A stretch of 64,000 bases of DNA, from the NCBI GenBank assembly GCA_965214915.1, contig CBDCCP010000002.1:682001-746000 (forward strand). Direction: 5' to 3'. The translations under genes and the position numbers were made by a program. This document shows positions 8,765 through 17,800 of this stretch, piece by piece (position 1 is the first letter of the stretch; every line of letters starts with the position of its first letter). The stretch comes from CATQHP01 sp965214915. GTDB lineage: Bacteria; Acidobacteriota; Terriglobia; Bryobacterales; UBA6623. The notes below the pieces were generated by a model that was given only the letters and a program-made list of their open reading frames with translations, searched no databases and had not been told where the DNA came from.

Positions 8765-8778
8765 GAGGAGTCTGAACC

Positions 8779-9572
8779 ATGAAGGTCAAAGATCTGCTCC
8801 AAGGCAAGCGGATTGTGGTCACCGGCTCTTCATCCGGCATCGGGGCGGAAACGGCGAAGCTCCTGAGCGAACAAGGCGCCGTTGTCCTCGGCGTCGACAT
8901 CGACGAGAGCTTCGAAAACATTGAGCGCTTCTACCGCGCCGACCTCTCCGACAAAGGTGAGATCGATGCGCTTGTCGATGCTCTGCCGTCCGACATCGAC
9001 GGGCTTGTCAACAACGCCGGCCTGCCGCCGACGCGACCGACAAACAAACTCCTGGCCGTGAACCTGGTTGGCCTGAAGCGCCTCACGGTAAGCCTGATCC
9101 CGAAGCTCAACGACGGCGCCTCGATCGTCAACGTCGCTTCGCTTGCCGGCTTCGGTTGGCCGCAGGCCGTGGACGCGATCAAAGCGGCAGACGGCCTCGA
9201 TTTCCACGAGATCGACAACTTCATCGCCGCTGGAACGTTTCCAACGAAGACGGGCGGAGCTACTTCTTCACCAAAGAGGCGCTGATCGTCTGGACCATGC
9301 AGAACCGTTGGACCTGGCGGGATCGCGGGATCCGCATCAATGCGGTCAGCCCGGGGCCGGTGAACACGCCGATCCTGGGCGACTTCCTCGAGACCCTCGG
9401 CGCGCGGGCGGAGGAAGACGCGCGCGTCATGGACCGCCCGGGCGAAACTGCGGACATCGCCCCGATTATCGCCTTCCTCCTGTCCGATATGACCGCCTGT
9501 ATCCGCGGCTCCAATATCCCCGCGGACGGCGGCATGTCAGCCAACATCCTGTGCGCGATGCACGGGCTTTGA
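8779..9572 (+). pseudogene. SDR-family dehydrogenase, split by a frameshift
   Basis: Two adjacent frames together make one complete short-chain dehydrogenase of about 264 aa. The first (8779-9285) holds the Rossmann motif TGSSSGIG, NNAG and the catalytic Ser strand NVASLAGFG. The second continues from about 9240 to 9572 with the catalytic Y-x-x-x-K (SYFFTKEA), INAVSPGPVNTPIL and the C-terminal PADGGMSA. The order and the WTMQNRWTWRDRGIR segment match the coniferyl-alcohol / 3-alpha-hydroxysteroid dehydrogenase-like SDRs. The break lies near 9225-9245 and needs one missing base. It could be a real mutation or a sequencing/assembly error. Start ATG 8779 has TGAGGAG upstream. Confidence 0.85.
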
Positions 9573-9601
9573 GAGGCGGCCGGGACAGCAAGGAGGCCGC
9601 T

Positions 9602-9634
9602 ATGAAAAACACGCTGCGGCGCCGAAACCGATGA
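9602..9634 (+). other. 10-codon ORF with a strong Shine-Dalgarno
   Basis: AAGGAGG sits 6 bases before ATG 9602, the best ribosome site in this stretch, but the frame stops after MKNTLRRRNR. Its stop touches GTG 9635, which is in frame with the SnoaL-like gene. It may be a coupling leader peptide or the remains of a shifted start. Confidence 0.35.
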
Positions 9635-9661
9635 GTGAACGCCCTGAGGAAACCGAGACCC

Positions 9662-10048
9662 ATGGAAAGCCGCACAGACCGAATGAAGCAGGACGCCAAG
9701 GCCTTCTACGACCTGATGTTCAACGAATGCCGGCCCCGCGACGCCGTCGAACGGTACGTCGGAGAAACTTACACGCAGCATAATCCGGGCGTCGGCGACG
9801 GCAAGCAAGCCTTCATCGAGTACTTCGAGCGGATGGCGGTGGAATACCCGGGAAAGCGAGTAGAGTTCAAACGCGCCATTGCCGAAGACGATTTTGTGGT
9901 CTTGCACTGCTATCAGCATTGGCCCGGCGACCACGACTATGCGGGCATAGACATCTTCCGGTTCGACGGCGCAGGCAAGATCGTGGAGCACTGGGACGTG
10001 CTGCAGGTGGTTCCGGACAAGGTGGAAAACGATAACGGAATGTTTTGA
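9662..10048 (+). CDS. SnoaL-like / NTF2-fold protein
   Basis: 128 aa from ATG 9662; GTG 9635 (adds 9 aa) and ATG 9683 are alternatives. The sequence follows the SnoaL polyketide-cyclase-like family: KAFYDLMFNECRPRDAVERYV, YTQHNPGVGDGKQAFIEYF, then FVVLHCYQHWPGDHDYAGIDIFRFD and KIVEHWDVLQ. These are small cone-shaped alpha+beta barrels acting as cyclases, isomerases or binding proteins. The specific substrate cannot be told. It lies 89 bp after the frameshifted SDR and may share its pathway. Confidence 0.8.
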   Translation: MESRTDRMKQDAKAFYDLMFNECRPRDAVERYVGETYTQHNPGVGDGKQAFIEYFERMAVEYPGKRVEFKRAIAEDDFVVLHCYQHWPGDHDYAGIDIFRFDGAGKIVEHWDVLQVVPDKVENDNGMF

Positions 10049-10151
10049 CGCCGGAACGCAGGCCGCGCTGCGCGGTGTGCTGCAACCCGCGGGAAGCGCA
10101 GCGGCGGAAGCTGCGTCGAAAGCGGATTCTTGAGGAGCCGGCAGTGGACGG

Positions 10152-11654
10152 CTACCGCCCGGACGGGGCGGCTTGCGGCTCGAGATAGGCGCGGTCTCCG
10201 CTTTTCCAATCGTCCCAGATGCCGAGAAATTTCATCTGTTCGTCGAGGCCGGTCTTGCGCAGCAGATCGGCGACGCCCGCGCGGCTGAGGCGTTTGCCGA
10301 ATTTCTCGGGCAGATCGGCAATCCCCAGCACAACAGCGGCGGCGGCGGCCGCGCCCGCCCGCACCTGCCGTATGTCGATCTTGTCGAACGTGTCGGCCTC
10401 GGAATGATAGGAGGCATAGTACGCGGACGTGTCTTGAATGGCGATCAGGCTGGGCACGCCCTGTAAGAGAAAGTCGAAGTGATCGCTGCCGAAAAACGCT
10501 TCGGTTACGGGATCGAGGCGCCCGTGTTCGGCAAGCGGCTCCAGCACGGTCTGCAAATTTCGCAGCAAACCGCGCCGGCCGCCGACGGAATATCCTTTTA
10601 CGGGGCCTATGCCCATGTCGTGAACGATGACGGCGGCATGGTTGTCGAGCTCGCCGCGGCGCCGGGCGATATAGGCGCGCGAGCCGAAGAGGCCCATTTC
10701 TTCCCCGCCGAACAGCGCGAAGCGCACCGTGCGGCGCGGGCGGATTCCCGCCGCGGCCATGGCCCGCGCGGTTTCGATGACGAGCGCGGCGTTGGAAGCA
10801 TTGTCGAGACAGCCGGCGCCCATGTCCCAGGAGTCGAGGTGGGCGCCGAGCAAGACGATTTCATGCGGCCGCTCGCTGCCGCGGATATCGGCGATTACGT
10901 TGCGGGTATCGTATGCGCCGCCGATCTTGTTGGGCAGATCGAGGCGCAGGCGCAGTCCGGGGTTGTCTTCGAGCGCGCGCAGTAGGCGAAGCCCGTCTTC
11001 CCGCGCCAGGACGGCCGAGGGCAACGGATCGATTTTCCCCTGAATGCCGTTGATGTGCCGGTACATGAGGCCGTTGGGGCGCGTGGCGATGAACAGCACG
11101 CCGGCGGCGCCGACCCGGGCCGCTTCGCGCATGGCGATCATCGCGTCGCGCTGCTCGACCGCCAGTCCTTCGAAGGAGTGGACTTCGTGCAGGCGGATCA
11201 ACAGCAGCTTGTCTTCGAGCTCGTCGCGGCGGCGCAAGATGTGCCCCCGGACGCCGATGCCGGCGTAGACGGCTTCCGCTTCGATGCCGCCTCGCGGAGT
11301 GGCCGGCGAAAGTGCCGATGAGGCCGCGCGGATGGAGAAGCCTTGCCCATTCAAAATGACGACCCTGGTTTTCCCCTCTTGCCAGCGGACCGGCATGGGC
11401 GCCGGCTCGACTGTTACGGAATCGACGCCGGCCTTTTCGAATGCGCGGCGCGCCCATGCGGCGGCGCGCCTCATGCCGGCCGTTCCGGCCATACGCGGGC
11501 CTATCTCCATGCACAGCGCCCGCAGATCTTGCGGCAGCGAGCGGGAGCTTTCGATCCGGCGCAGCACCTTTTCGACCTGCTGCGGGCCGCCGGCGGCGAA
11601 ACCGGACGCAGCGAGAACGAGCGCGAGCGCAAATGCCGTCGGGCGAAAAGACAT
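10152..11654 (-). CDS. secreted M28-family zinc aminopeptidase with PA domain
   Basis: 500 aa with a signal peptide (RPTAFALALVLAASGFAAG). Residues about 120-240 form the PA-type insert. The M28 catalytic core follows, with metal ligands visible in order: His and Asp in LLGAHLDSWDMG, Asp in GCLDNASN, Glu-Glu in FGGEEMGLFGS, Asp in IVHDMG and His in YASYHSEADTFDKI. Expected activity is release of N-terminal residues from peptides or dipeptides outside the cytoplasm. It is divergent from the Gfo/Idh/MocA gene across a 61-bp gap that must hold both promoters. Confidence 0.9.
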   Translation of the reverse strand: MSFRPTAFALALVLAASGFAAGGPQQVEKVLRRIESSRSLPQDLRALCMEIGPRMAGTAGMRRAAAWARRAFEKAGVDSVTVEPAPMPVRWQEGKTRVVILNGQGFSIRAASSALSPATPRGGIEAEAVYAGIGVRGHILRRRDELEDKLLLIRLHEVHSFEGLAVEQRDAMIAMREAARVGAAGVLFIATRPNGLMYRHINGIQGKIDPLPSAVLAREDGLRLLRALEDNPGLRLRLDLPNKIGGAYDTRNVIADIRGSERPHEIVLLGAHLDSWDMGAGCLDNASNAALVIETARAMAAAGIRPRRTVRFALFGGEEMGLFGSRAYIARRRGELDNHAAVIVHDMGIGPVKGYSVGGRRGLLRNLQTVLEPLAEHGRLDPVTEAFFGSDHFDFLLQGVPSLIAIQDTSAYYASYHSEADTFDKIDIRQVRAGAAAAAAVVLGIADLPEKFGKRLSRAGVADLLRKTGLDEQMKFLGIWDDWKSGDRAYLEPQAAPSGR

Positions 11655-11703
11655 TCAGGCACGAAGTTAACACGCTCGACCGCCGCGGCGTTCGGTTTTG
11701 TAG

Positions 11704-11709
11704 TACGCT
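11704..11709 (+). promoter_or_regulatory. -10-like box TACGCT of a probable leaderless promoter
   Basis: TACGCT ends 6 bases before ATG 11716 with no Shine-Dalgarno. The same TACGCTGA or TATGCTGA string occurs before msrP (17734-17741) and, on the minus strand, before the hydrolase frame at 43863. Confidence 0.4.
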
Positions 11710-11715
11710 GACCGC

Positions 11716-13026
11716 ATGATGCCGCATAGTCGTCGAACTTTTGTCCAAGGCGCCGCCTGCGCGGCGGCCGCTCAGGCGTTCCCCGTGCTCGGCGCCAACG
11801 ACAGCGTGAATCTCGCCGTAATCGGCGTAGGCGGCCGCGGCCGCGGCCATCTCGGGTTCTTTGCCGACGTGCCCGGCGCGCGGCTCGCCGCGGTCTGCGA
11901 CGTCAACCAAGCCGCCCGCGAGCGGGCCTCGGCCATGGTGCAAAAGCTCCAGGGGCATAAGCCCAAAGAATACGCGGACATGCGCCTGCTGTTCGACGAC
12001 AAAGACATCCAGGCGGTCTCGGTGGCGACGCCGAACCATTGGCATGCGCTGACCACGATCTGGGCCTGCCAAGCCGGTAAGGACGTCTATGTCGAGAAGC
12101 CGGCGAGCCATAACCCGTTCGAGGGCGCGCAGATGGTGAAAGCCGCGCGCAAGTATGGGCGGATGGTGCAGGTCGGTTCGCAGAGCCGGTCGATCGGCCA
12201 CAAGCGCAAGGCGATGGCGCTGCTTCATGAGGGAGTCATCGGCCGGGTTTACATGGCCCGCGGCCTCTGCTTCCGCCGCCGCAAGTCGATCGGACATACG
12301 CCGCAAGAACCCGTTCCGCCGGGCCTCGACTGGGATTTGTTTCTCGGCCCGGCGCCCATGCGTCCTTATACGAAAAACCGTTTCGACTACAACTGGCATT
12401 GGTTTTGGGACACCGGCAACGGCGACATCGGCAATCAGGGGGTTCACGAGATGGATATCTGCCGCTGGGGACTGAGCGAGTACGCGCGGCCGCGGTCGAT
12501 CGCGTCGACCGGCGGCAAATTCGTCTGGGAAGACGATCAGGAAACGCCGAACACGCAGCAGTCCCACTTCCTTTTCGACGGGTCGGAGATCGTTTTCGAC
12601 GTGCGCAACCTCTCCAGTCCGCCGGAAGGCGGGACGCCGATTCGCGGTTCGAACTTCGTCGGCAATATCTTTTTCGGCAGCGAGGGGTATATGGTTGTCG
12701 ATCCCTACGGCTTTCAAGTCTATATGGGCGACGAACGCGAAAAGACAATGGACGAAAAGCCGCACGAAGAAAACACATGGGACCCGCGGCCGCATATGAC
12801 CAACTTCGTCGAAGCGGTCCGTTCCCGCGACTACCGCGCGCTCAACGCCGATATTCAGATCGGAGCGGCCGCGGCGGAGCTCTGTCACTTGGCCAACGTC
12901 GCTTATCGGGCAGGGCGGCAGTTGCACGTCGACCGCGCAAGCGGGCTTTTCGTCGGCGGCGGCCTGGCCAACGAAATGTTGACTCGGCGCTACCGGGAGC
13001 CCTACGTCGTGCCCGAAAGAGTGTAG
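11716..13026 (+). CDS. Gfo/Idh/MocA-family oxidoreductase, Tat-exported
   Basis: 436 aa from the first of two tandem ATGs. A Tat signal (SRRTFVQGAACAAAAQAF) precedes the NAD(P)-binding Rossmann start NLAVIGVGGRGRGHLG, with the acidic VCDVNQ strand end. EKPASHNPFEGAQM is the family's catalytic-loop EKP motif with Lys. The C-terminal beta-sheet domain carries DTGNGDIGNQGVHEMDICRW-type residues typical of exported sugar oxidoreductases in Acidobacteria, Bacteroidetes and Planctomycetes. Likely role: oxidation or reduction of a sugar or glycoside in the periplasm; the substrate is unknown. Its stop lies 4 bp from that of hpnA, converging. Confidence 0.88.
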   Translation: MMPHSRRTFVQGAACAAAAQAFPVLGANDSVNLAVIGVGGRGRGHLGFFADVPGARLAAVCDVNQAARERASAMVQKLQGHKPKEYADMRLLFDDKDIQAVSVATPNHWHALTTIWACQAGKDVYVEKPASHNPFEGAQMVKAARKYGRMVQVGSQSRSIGHKRKAMALLHEGVIGRVYMARGLCFRRRKSIGHTPQEPVPPGLDWDLFLGPAPMRPYTKNRFDYNWHWFWDTGNGDIGNQGVHEMDICRWGLSEYARPRSIASTGGKFVWEDDQETPNTQQSHFLFDGSEIVFDVRNLSSPPEGGTPIRGSNFVGNIFFGSEGYMVVDPYGFQVYMGDEREKTMDEKPHEENTWDPRPHMTNFVEAVRSRDYRALNADIQIGAAAAELCHLANVAYRAGRQLHVDRASGLFVGGGLANEMLTRRYREPYVVPERV

Positions 13027-13030
13027 GTTG

Positions 13031-14002
13031 TTATTGCCGCCGGAACCAAGCTGCCGCGCGCTCGAGCGCCGCGCTCACCGGGCCCGGCTCGAAGCCCAAT
13101 TCCTTGCGCGCTTTGGAAGTATCGACGAACATCTTCTTGCGCGCCATGCGCACCCCTTCCAGCGGAACCCTCGGTTCTCTTCCGGAGACGGCGGCCCAAG
13201 CGGTCGAGGCGGCGCCCGCCGCGAACGCGAGCGCATAGGGCATCTGCATTGTCGGCGCGGGCCGGCCGGAGATCGCGGCTAAACGGTCGAGGATTTCCTT
13301 CAGCGTCAGGTTCTCCGCTCCGAGCAGGTAGCGTTCGCCGGGGCGACCTTTCTCCGCGGCTTGCAGGTGGCCGCGCGCGGCATCGCGAACGTCCACGAGA
13401 TTCAGGCCCGTATCGAGAAAGGCGGGCATGCGGCCGGCCAGGAAATCGCGGACGATCCGTCCGGTCGGGGTGGGCTTGAAATCCCCCTCCCCGATCGGGG
13501 CGGTAGGGTTGACGATGACAACCGGAAGGCCGTTCGCAGCAAATTCCAGCGCCGCTTGCTCGGCAAGGAATTTCGACCGCTTGTAGTGTCCGCTCATGTC
13601 CTCAAGCGAGACGGGCGAGTCTTCGGTTCCGAGCGACCCGTCGGCGGGAAAGCCGATGGCGCCCACGGTGCTGGTGTAAACTACGCGCTCGACTCCGGCT
13701 TCGCCCGCGGCCGCCAGCAGGTTGCGGGTTCCTGCGACGTTCGATGCGTATAAATCCCGGGGGCGGCGCGACCAGAGCCGATAGTCCGCTGCGAGGTGAT
13801 AGATTTGCCGGCAGCCGGATACGGCCGACTTTACGGATGCAGGATCGCGCAAATCGCCGGCGCATACCTCGATTTTCAAACCTTCGAGGGGGCGCGGCGA
13901 GCTTGTGGGGCGGACGAGCGCCCGCACCGCTTCGCCGCGTTCGAGCAAGAGGCGGGCGACGTGGTTGCCGATAAATCCCGCGGCGCCTGTGACCAGAATC
14001 AT
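13031..14002 (-). CDS. hpnA: hopanoid-associated sugar epimerase-type NAD-dependent epimerase
   Basis: 323 aa. The N-terminal NAD motif is TGAAGFIG and the catalytic Tyr-Lys is YKRSK, as in extended SDRs. NPTAPIGEGDFKPTPTGRI, the PAFLDTGLNLVDVRD segment and ENLTLKEIL are hallmarks of the HpnA (TIGR03466) group found with hopanoid genes. No squalene-hopene cyclase or other hpn gene is in the window, so the hopanoid link is by family only; a dihydroflavonol-reductase-like role cannot be excluded. It is convergent with the preceding gene and divergent from galM across a 341-bp gap. Confidence 0.82.
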   Translation of the reverse strand: MILVTGAAGFIGNHVARLLLERGEAVRALVRPTSSPRPLEGLKIEVCAGDLRDPASVKSAVSGCRQIYHLAADYRLWSRRPRDLYASNVAGTRNLLAAAGEAGVERVVYTSTVGAIGFPADGSLGTEDSPVSLEDMSGHYKRSKFLAEQAALEFAANGLPVVIVNPTAPIGEGDFKPTPTGRIVRDFLAGRMPAFLDTGLNLVDVRDAARGHLQAAEKGRPGERYLLGAENLTLKEILDRLAAISGRPAPTMQMPYALAFAAGAASTAWAAVSGREPRVPLEGVRMARKKMFVDTSKARKELGFEPGPVSAALERAAAWFRRQ

Positions 14003-14343
14003 CCGCTTGCAGTCCGTGGTGAAAGTGGCGTGGGCGGCGCGGCGGGCTCCTGCGGTCGCTCGTTTTTCCAGCCCGCGCTAGCGGCGAGGAGTGAAGAGGA
14101 TGACGATCCGGGTTGATCGTCTCCGACGAACGACAGAGCCGACGGCCGCAAATGTGTCTTTCCGGCCCGCGCAGCGGCGTCGCCCGAAGGGTTACGCGCC
14201 CCTGCCGACTGACTGATCGTAGCGTACGGCGCCGAGTTCCTTGAGCGCTCCCGCGATACTGGTTGAGCCTCAGGGCGCGTAACGACGCCCGCGTGACTTT
14301 TGCCGCGGACTGCTTGCATTACACTGTCAGAACAGGAGCTTTC
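14003..14343. other. 341-bp divergent intergenic region
   Basis: No gene recognised. On the galM side there is a -10-like TACACT (14320-14325) and an AGGAG Shine-Dalgarno 5 bases before ATG 14344. Nothing convincing is seen for the hpnA side, and no repeat or hairpin with a T-tract. Confidence 0.5.
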
Positions 14344-15495
14344 ATGATGACTTACCGCAACGCCCGTTCGATAGCCGCTTCGATATTGGCCGCGGCGCTT
14401 GCCGCCTGTTCCGCTCCCCCGACGGAATCCGGCGCGGAGTCGGCCCGCGCGATGGAGACGGCGGACTTCGGCGCGGTCGACGGCAAGCCGGTCATGCTCT
14501 ACACCCTTACGAACGCTTCCGGCGCGCAAGTTGCGATTACCAATTACGGCGGAATCGTGGTCAGCCTGAAGACGTCCGACCGCGACGGTAATCTCGGAGA
14601 CGTGGTGCTGGGCTACGGCAACCTCAACGCCTATGTTGCCGACACGCCGTATTTCGGCGCGCTGACCGGGCGCTACGCCAACCGCATCGCCAATGCGGCG
14701 TTCACCCTGAACGGCGAGTCGTTCGCTCTGGCCAAGAACAACGGGCCGAACGCTCTGCACGGAGGAGAGAAGGGGTTCGACAAAGTTGTCTGGGACGCGG
14801 AGCCGACCGCCGCCGGCGACGGCCTGATTCTCACCTACGTGAGCGCTGACGGAGAAGAAGGTTACCCCGGCACGCTCAGCGTACGGGTTGTCTATACCTG
14901 GACCGACGACAACGAGTTGCATATCGCCTACCAAGCGACTACGGACAAACCGACGGTCGTCAATTTGACCAATCACTCGTACTTCAACTTGAAAGACGCC
15001 GGCGCAAGCAGCGCGCTGAACCATGAGGTCGTCATCAACGCCGACCGCTATACGCCGATCGACGAGACGTCGATTCCAACGGGCGAGTTGGCGACGGTGG
15101 AGGAAACGCCTTTCGATTTTCGGCAGGCCGCCGCCATTGGAACGCGCATCGAGGAAGACCATGAGCAACTGAAGTTCGGACTCGGATACGATCACAATTA
15201 CGTGCTCAACCGCAGCGGCGAGGGTCTCGAGCTTGCGGTCACCGTCTATGAGCCGGACGGCGGCCGGGTGATGGAAGTGTTGACCGAGGAGCCCGGCGTC
15301 CAGTTTTATTCCGGCAATTTCCTCGACGGCCGGCATGTCGGCAAGGGCGGCGTCGCCTACCAACGCCGCAGCGCGTTTTGCTTCGAGACCCAGCACTTTC
15401 CCGATTCGCCCAACCAGCCGCAGTTCCCTTCGACCGTGCTCAACCCCGGCGAAACCTACAGCACTACGACGGTTTACCGTTTCTCGACCCGATGA
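14344..15495 (+). CDS. galM: galactose mutarotase (aldose 1-epimerase), lipoprotein
   Basis: 383 aa from ATG 14344, chosen for the AGGAG five bases upstream and because it begins a lipoprotein signal (SIAASILAAALAACS; lipobox LAAC). Aldose epimerase landmarks are present: ITNYGGIVVSL, TGRYANRIA, NALHGGEKGFDKVVW with one catalytic His, VNLTNHSYFNL with the second, and TEEPGVQFYSGNF with the catalytic Glu. It interconverts alpha and beta anomers of hexoses; the lipid anchor puts it in the periplasm. Its stop overlaps the SMP-30 start (ATGA), so the two form a sugar-handling pair. Confidence 0.92.
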   Translation: MMTYRNARSIAASILAAALAACSAPPTESGAESARAMETADFGAVDGKPVMLYTLTNASGAQVAITNYGGIVVSLKTSDRDGNLGDVVLGYGNLNAYVADTPYFGALTGRYANRIANAAFTLNGESFALAKNNGPNALHGGEKGFDKVVWDAEPTAAGDGLILTYVSADGEEGYPGTLSVRVVYTWTDDNELHIAYQATTDKPTVVNLTNHSYFNLKDAGASSALNHEVVINADRYTPIDETSIPTGELATVEETPFDFRQAAAIGTRIEEDHEQLKFGLGYDHNYVLNRSGEGLELAVTVYEPDGGRVMEVLTEEPGVQFYSGNFLDGRHVGKGGVAYQRRSAFCFETQHFPDSPNQPQFPSTVLNPGETYSTTTVYRFSTR

Positions 15496-16583
15496 CCATG
15501 AAATTCCCTTCGATTCTCGTCATGAGCTTGCTGTTGCCCGCTGTCTTTGGCGCTGAGATTCCGGCGCCGTCGGGTGCTGCGATCGTCGATTCCTCGGCGA
15601 AGCTCGAACTGCTTTTCACCCGCGAAGCTCCGATCGAGGGGGGGCTGACGGAGGGTCCGGCGGTCGGCCCCGACGGCTCGATCTATTTCTCCGACATCCG
15701 CCGCGGCGAAAACCCCGGCGTCATTCACCGCTTCGATCCGAAAACCGGCAAGACGACCGTATTCGCCGCGGACAGTCATAAGTCGAACGGCCTCATTTTC
15801 GGCCCGGACGGCAAGCTCTATGCGGCCGAGGGGGCCGATTACGGCGGACGCCGCATTTCTCGCTGGGATATTCAATCGAAGGAGCGGGCGCCGGTCGTCG
15901 ACCGTTTTGGCGGCAAGCGCTTCAATTCTCCCAACGACATTTGCGTGGACGGCAAAGGCCGGCTTTATTTCACCGATCCGCGCTACACGGGACATGAGCC
16001 CCGCGAGCTTGAGCACAGGGCGGTTTACCGCGCGACCCCGCAGGGCGATGTCGTGGAAGTGACGCGCCACCTGACCAAGCCGAACGGTGTGGCGCTGAGC
16101 CCCGACGAGAAAACGCTTTATGTCGCCGAAACCAACAACGGCGGCGACGGGATGCCGGGTTTCGAGCCGGGCAACCCCGGACCGATGCGGATATACGCTT
16201 TTCCTCTCGGCCCGGACGGATTGGTTGCCGGCTTGCGGCGGACAATCCACGATTTCGGCAGCAAGTTCGGCTGCGACGGCATGACGGTGGACGAGCAAGG
16301 CAATCTATATCTGACGGTGCGCGACCCGGCGCGTCCGGGCGTGCTCGTGCTCGACCCCGGGGGCAGGGAACTGGCCTTCATTCCGACCGGGCCGGGCGTG
16401 TCCGTTTCGAGCGTGCCCGCGGTCGTGTTGCCAAACGCCGAAGACGCCCCGCAGCCCTCGGGCTTGCCCAGCAACGTCGAGTTCGGTCTGGGAGACGATA
16501 GCCGGTCCCTTTACATCACGGTGGACGTGAGCCTCTACCGCATTCGTCTGAAGACGCGCGGCTATCACCGTCAATACCGTTAA
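15492..16583 (+). CDS. SMP-30/gluconolactonase/LRE-family secreted protein
   Basis: 363 aa from ATG 15492, overlapping the galM stop by 4 bp. A signal peptide (FPSILVMSLLLPAVFGAE) precedes a six-bladed SGL propeller: EGPAVGPDGSIYFSDI, SNGLIFGPDGKLYAAEG, FNSPNDICVDGKGRLYFTDP, KPNGVALSPDEKTLYV, CDGMTVDEQGNLYLT. Glu, Asn and Asp residues in these strands are the family's calcium ligands. A lactonase acting on a sugar-acid lactone fits the mutarotase neighbour and the IlvD/Edd dehydratase at 23670. Its stop codon overlaps that of the convergent alcohol dehydrogenase. Confidence 0.88.
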   Translation: MTMKFPSILVMSLLLPAVFGAEIPAPSGAAIVDSSAKLELLFTREAPIEGGLTEGPAVGPDGSIYFSDIRRGENPGVIHRFDPKTGKTTVFAADSHKSNGLIFGPDGKLYAAEGADYGGRRISRWDIQSKERAPVVDRFGGKRFNSPNDICVDGKGRLYFTDPRYTGHEPRELEHRAVYRATPQGDVVEVTRHLTKPNGVALSPDEKTLYVAETNNGGDGMPGFEPGNPGPMRIYAFPLGPDGLVAGLRRTIHDFGSKFGCDGMTVDEQGNLYLTVRDPARPGVLVLDPGGRELAFIPTGPGVSVSSVPAVVLPNAEDAPQPSGLPSNVEFGLGDDSRSLYITVDVSLYRIRLKTRGYHRQYR

Positions 16584-17680
16584 AAAACCAGAACCCCCCG
16601 CGCGACGTTGCCGGCCTCCATGTCGTCGAAGGCTTGAGGCAGAGCGTCCAGCGGGTAGCGTTTCGTAATCAGATCGTCGAGTTGCAGCTTGCCGGCGCGG
16701 TACAACTCCAGCAGCATCGGCAAGTCGAGCCGCGGCCGGATCGATCCCACGAACGAGCCGAGGAGCCGCTTGTTCTGGAGCACCAGCACGCCCGGCGAGA
16801 TCGCCGCTTCCGACTTGGCCGCGTGTAGCCCCACGATGGTCGCCGTGCCGCCCGGACGAACGGCCCGCAGCGCCGCATCGATCGTCTGCGCCGCGCCGAC
16901 GCTGTCGAACACGTATTCGGGGCCCTGCCCGGTCAATTCCCGCAGGGCGTCGACGAGATCGACCGCGGAAGAGTTAATGGTGTGTGTCGCTCCGAGCGTG
17001 CGGGCGAACGCGAGTTTCGAGTCCATCACGTCGATTGCGGCGATCGGGTTGCAGCCCGCCAGCTTGCAGCCTTGCACCGCGCTCAGTCCGACTCCGCCGC
17101 AGCCGATGACCGCCGCAGGCAGCCCCGGCCTGGCCTGCGCCGTATGCGTCACGGCGCCGACGCCGGTGGCGACCGCGCAACCGACGACGGCGGCGATCTC
17201 GTACGGTACGTCATTGGGGACGGGAACCGCGCCGCTTTCGTCGACGACCGCATATTCGGCCATGGTCGCCGCGCTGAGCATGTGCTTGAGCGGCGCCCCG
17301 TCGGTCGTCTTCAGACGCGTGGAGCCGTCGAGCATCAGCGCTCTGAAGGTGGTCCGCGCCAGCCGCTCGCACAGGTTGTGACGGCCGCTAAGGCAAGTAG
17401 GGCAGGACTCGCAGGCCGGCAGCCAGTTCACCACCACCTTGTCGCCGAGCTTGAAGCGGGAGACGCGGCTGCCCGCGGCTTCGACGACTCCGGCGCCTTC
17501 GTGGCCGAGAACGAGCGGCGGCGTTGCCCGCAGCTCGCCGCGGTAAGTGTGCAGGTCGGAGTGGCAAACGCCCGCCGCCTTCATGCGGATCAGGATTTCA
17601 GTGTCTTTCGGCCGGTCGAGCTCGACTTCCTCGATTTCCAGCCGGCCGACTTCGCGGCTCACCGCGGCTTTCATTCTCAT
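16580..17680 (-). CDS. zinc-dependent alcohol dehydrogenase, class III-like MDR
   Basis: 366 aa. It is a medium-chain dehydrogenase: catalytic zinc ligands Cys (GVCHSDLH), His-Glu (LVLGHEGAGVVE) and Cys (VVGCAVATGVG); structural zinc C-x2-C-x2-C-x7-C in CESCPTCLSGRHNLC; NAD motif GCGGVGLSAVQG. The layout resembles NDMA- or glutathione-type class III enzymes that oxidise alcohols or hemithioacetals. GGAAAG lies 6 bases before the start. The gene ends by sharing TTAA with the SMP-30 stop. Confidence 0.9.
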   Translation of the reverse strand: MRMKAAVSREVGRLEIEEVELDRPKDTEILIRMKAAGVCHSDLHTYRGELRATPPLVLGHEGAGVVEAAGSRVSRFKLGDKVVVNWLPACESCPTCLSGRHNLCERLARTTFRALMLDGSTRLKTTDGAPLKHMLSAATMAEYAVVDESGAVPVPNDVPYEIAAVVGCAVATGVGAVTHTAQARPGLPAAVIGCGGVGLSAVQGCKLAGCNPIAAIDVMDSKLAFARTLGATHTINSSAVDLVDALRELTGQGPEYVFDSVGAAQTIDAALRAVRPGGTATIVGLHAAKSEAAISPGVLVLQNKRLLGSFVGSIRPRLDLPMLLELYRAGKLQLDDLITKRYPLDALPQAFDDMEAGNVARGVLVF

Positions 17681-17800
17681 CGGTTCTTTCCCTTCGCAAG
17701 CGCGCTGCGCGAAATGAGAAGCGCCCTATATGGTACGCTGAACGCGGCGGTCTTTGCCCCGTGCGGACTGCCGAAACCGCCGCGCGTCGAGGAGAGCAGC

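Noticed and set aside
10861..12927. Very long minus-strand frame (688 codons) across the Gfo/Idh/MocA gene and into the peptidase.
   Set aside because: It covers two well-supported genes, has shadow-like composition, and would require both to be false.
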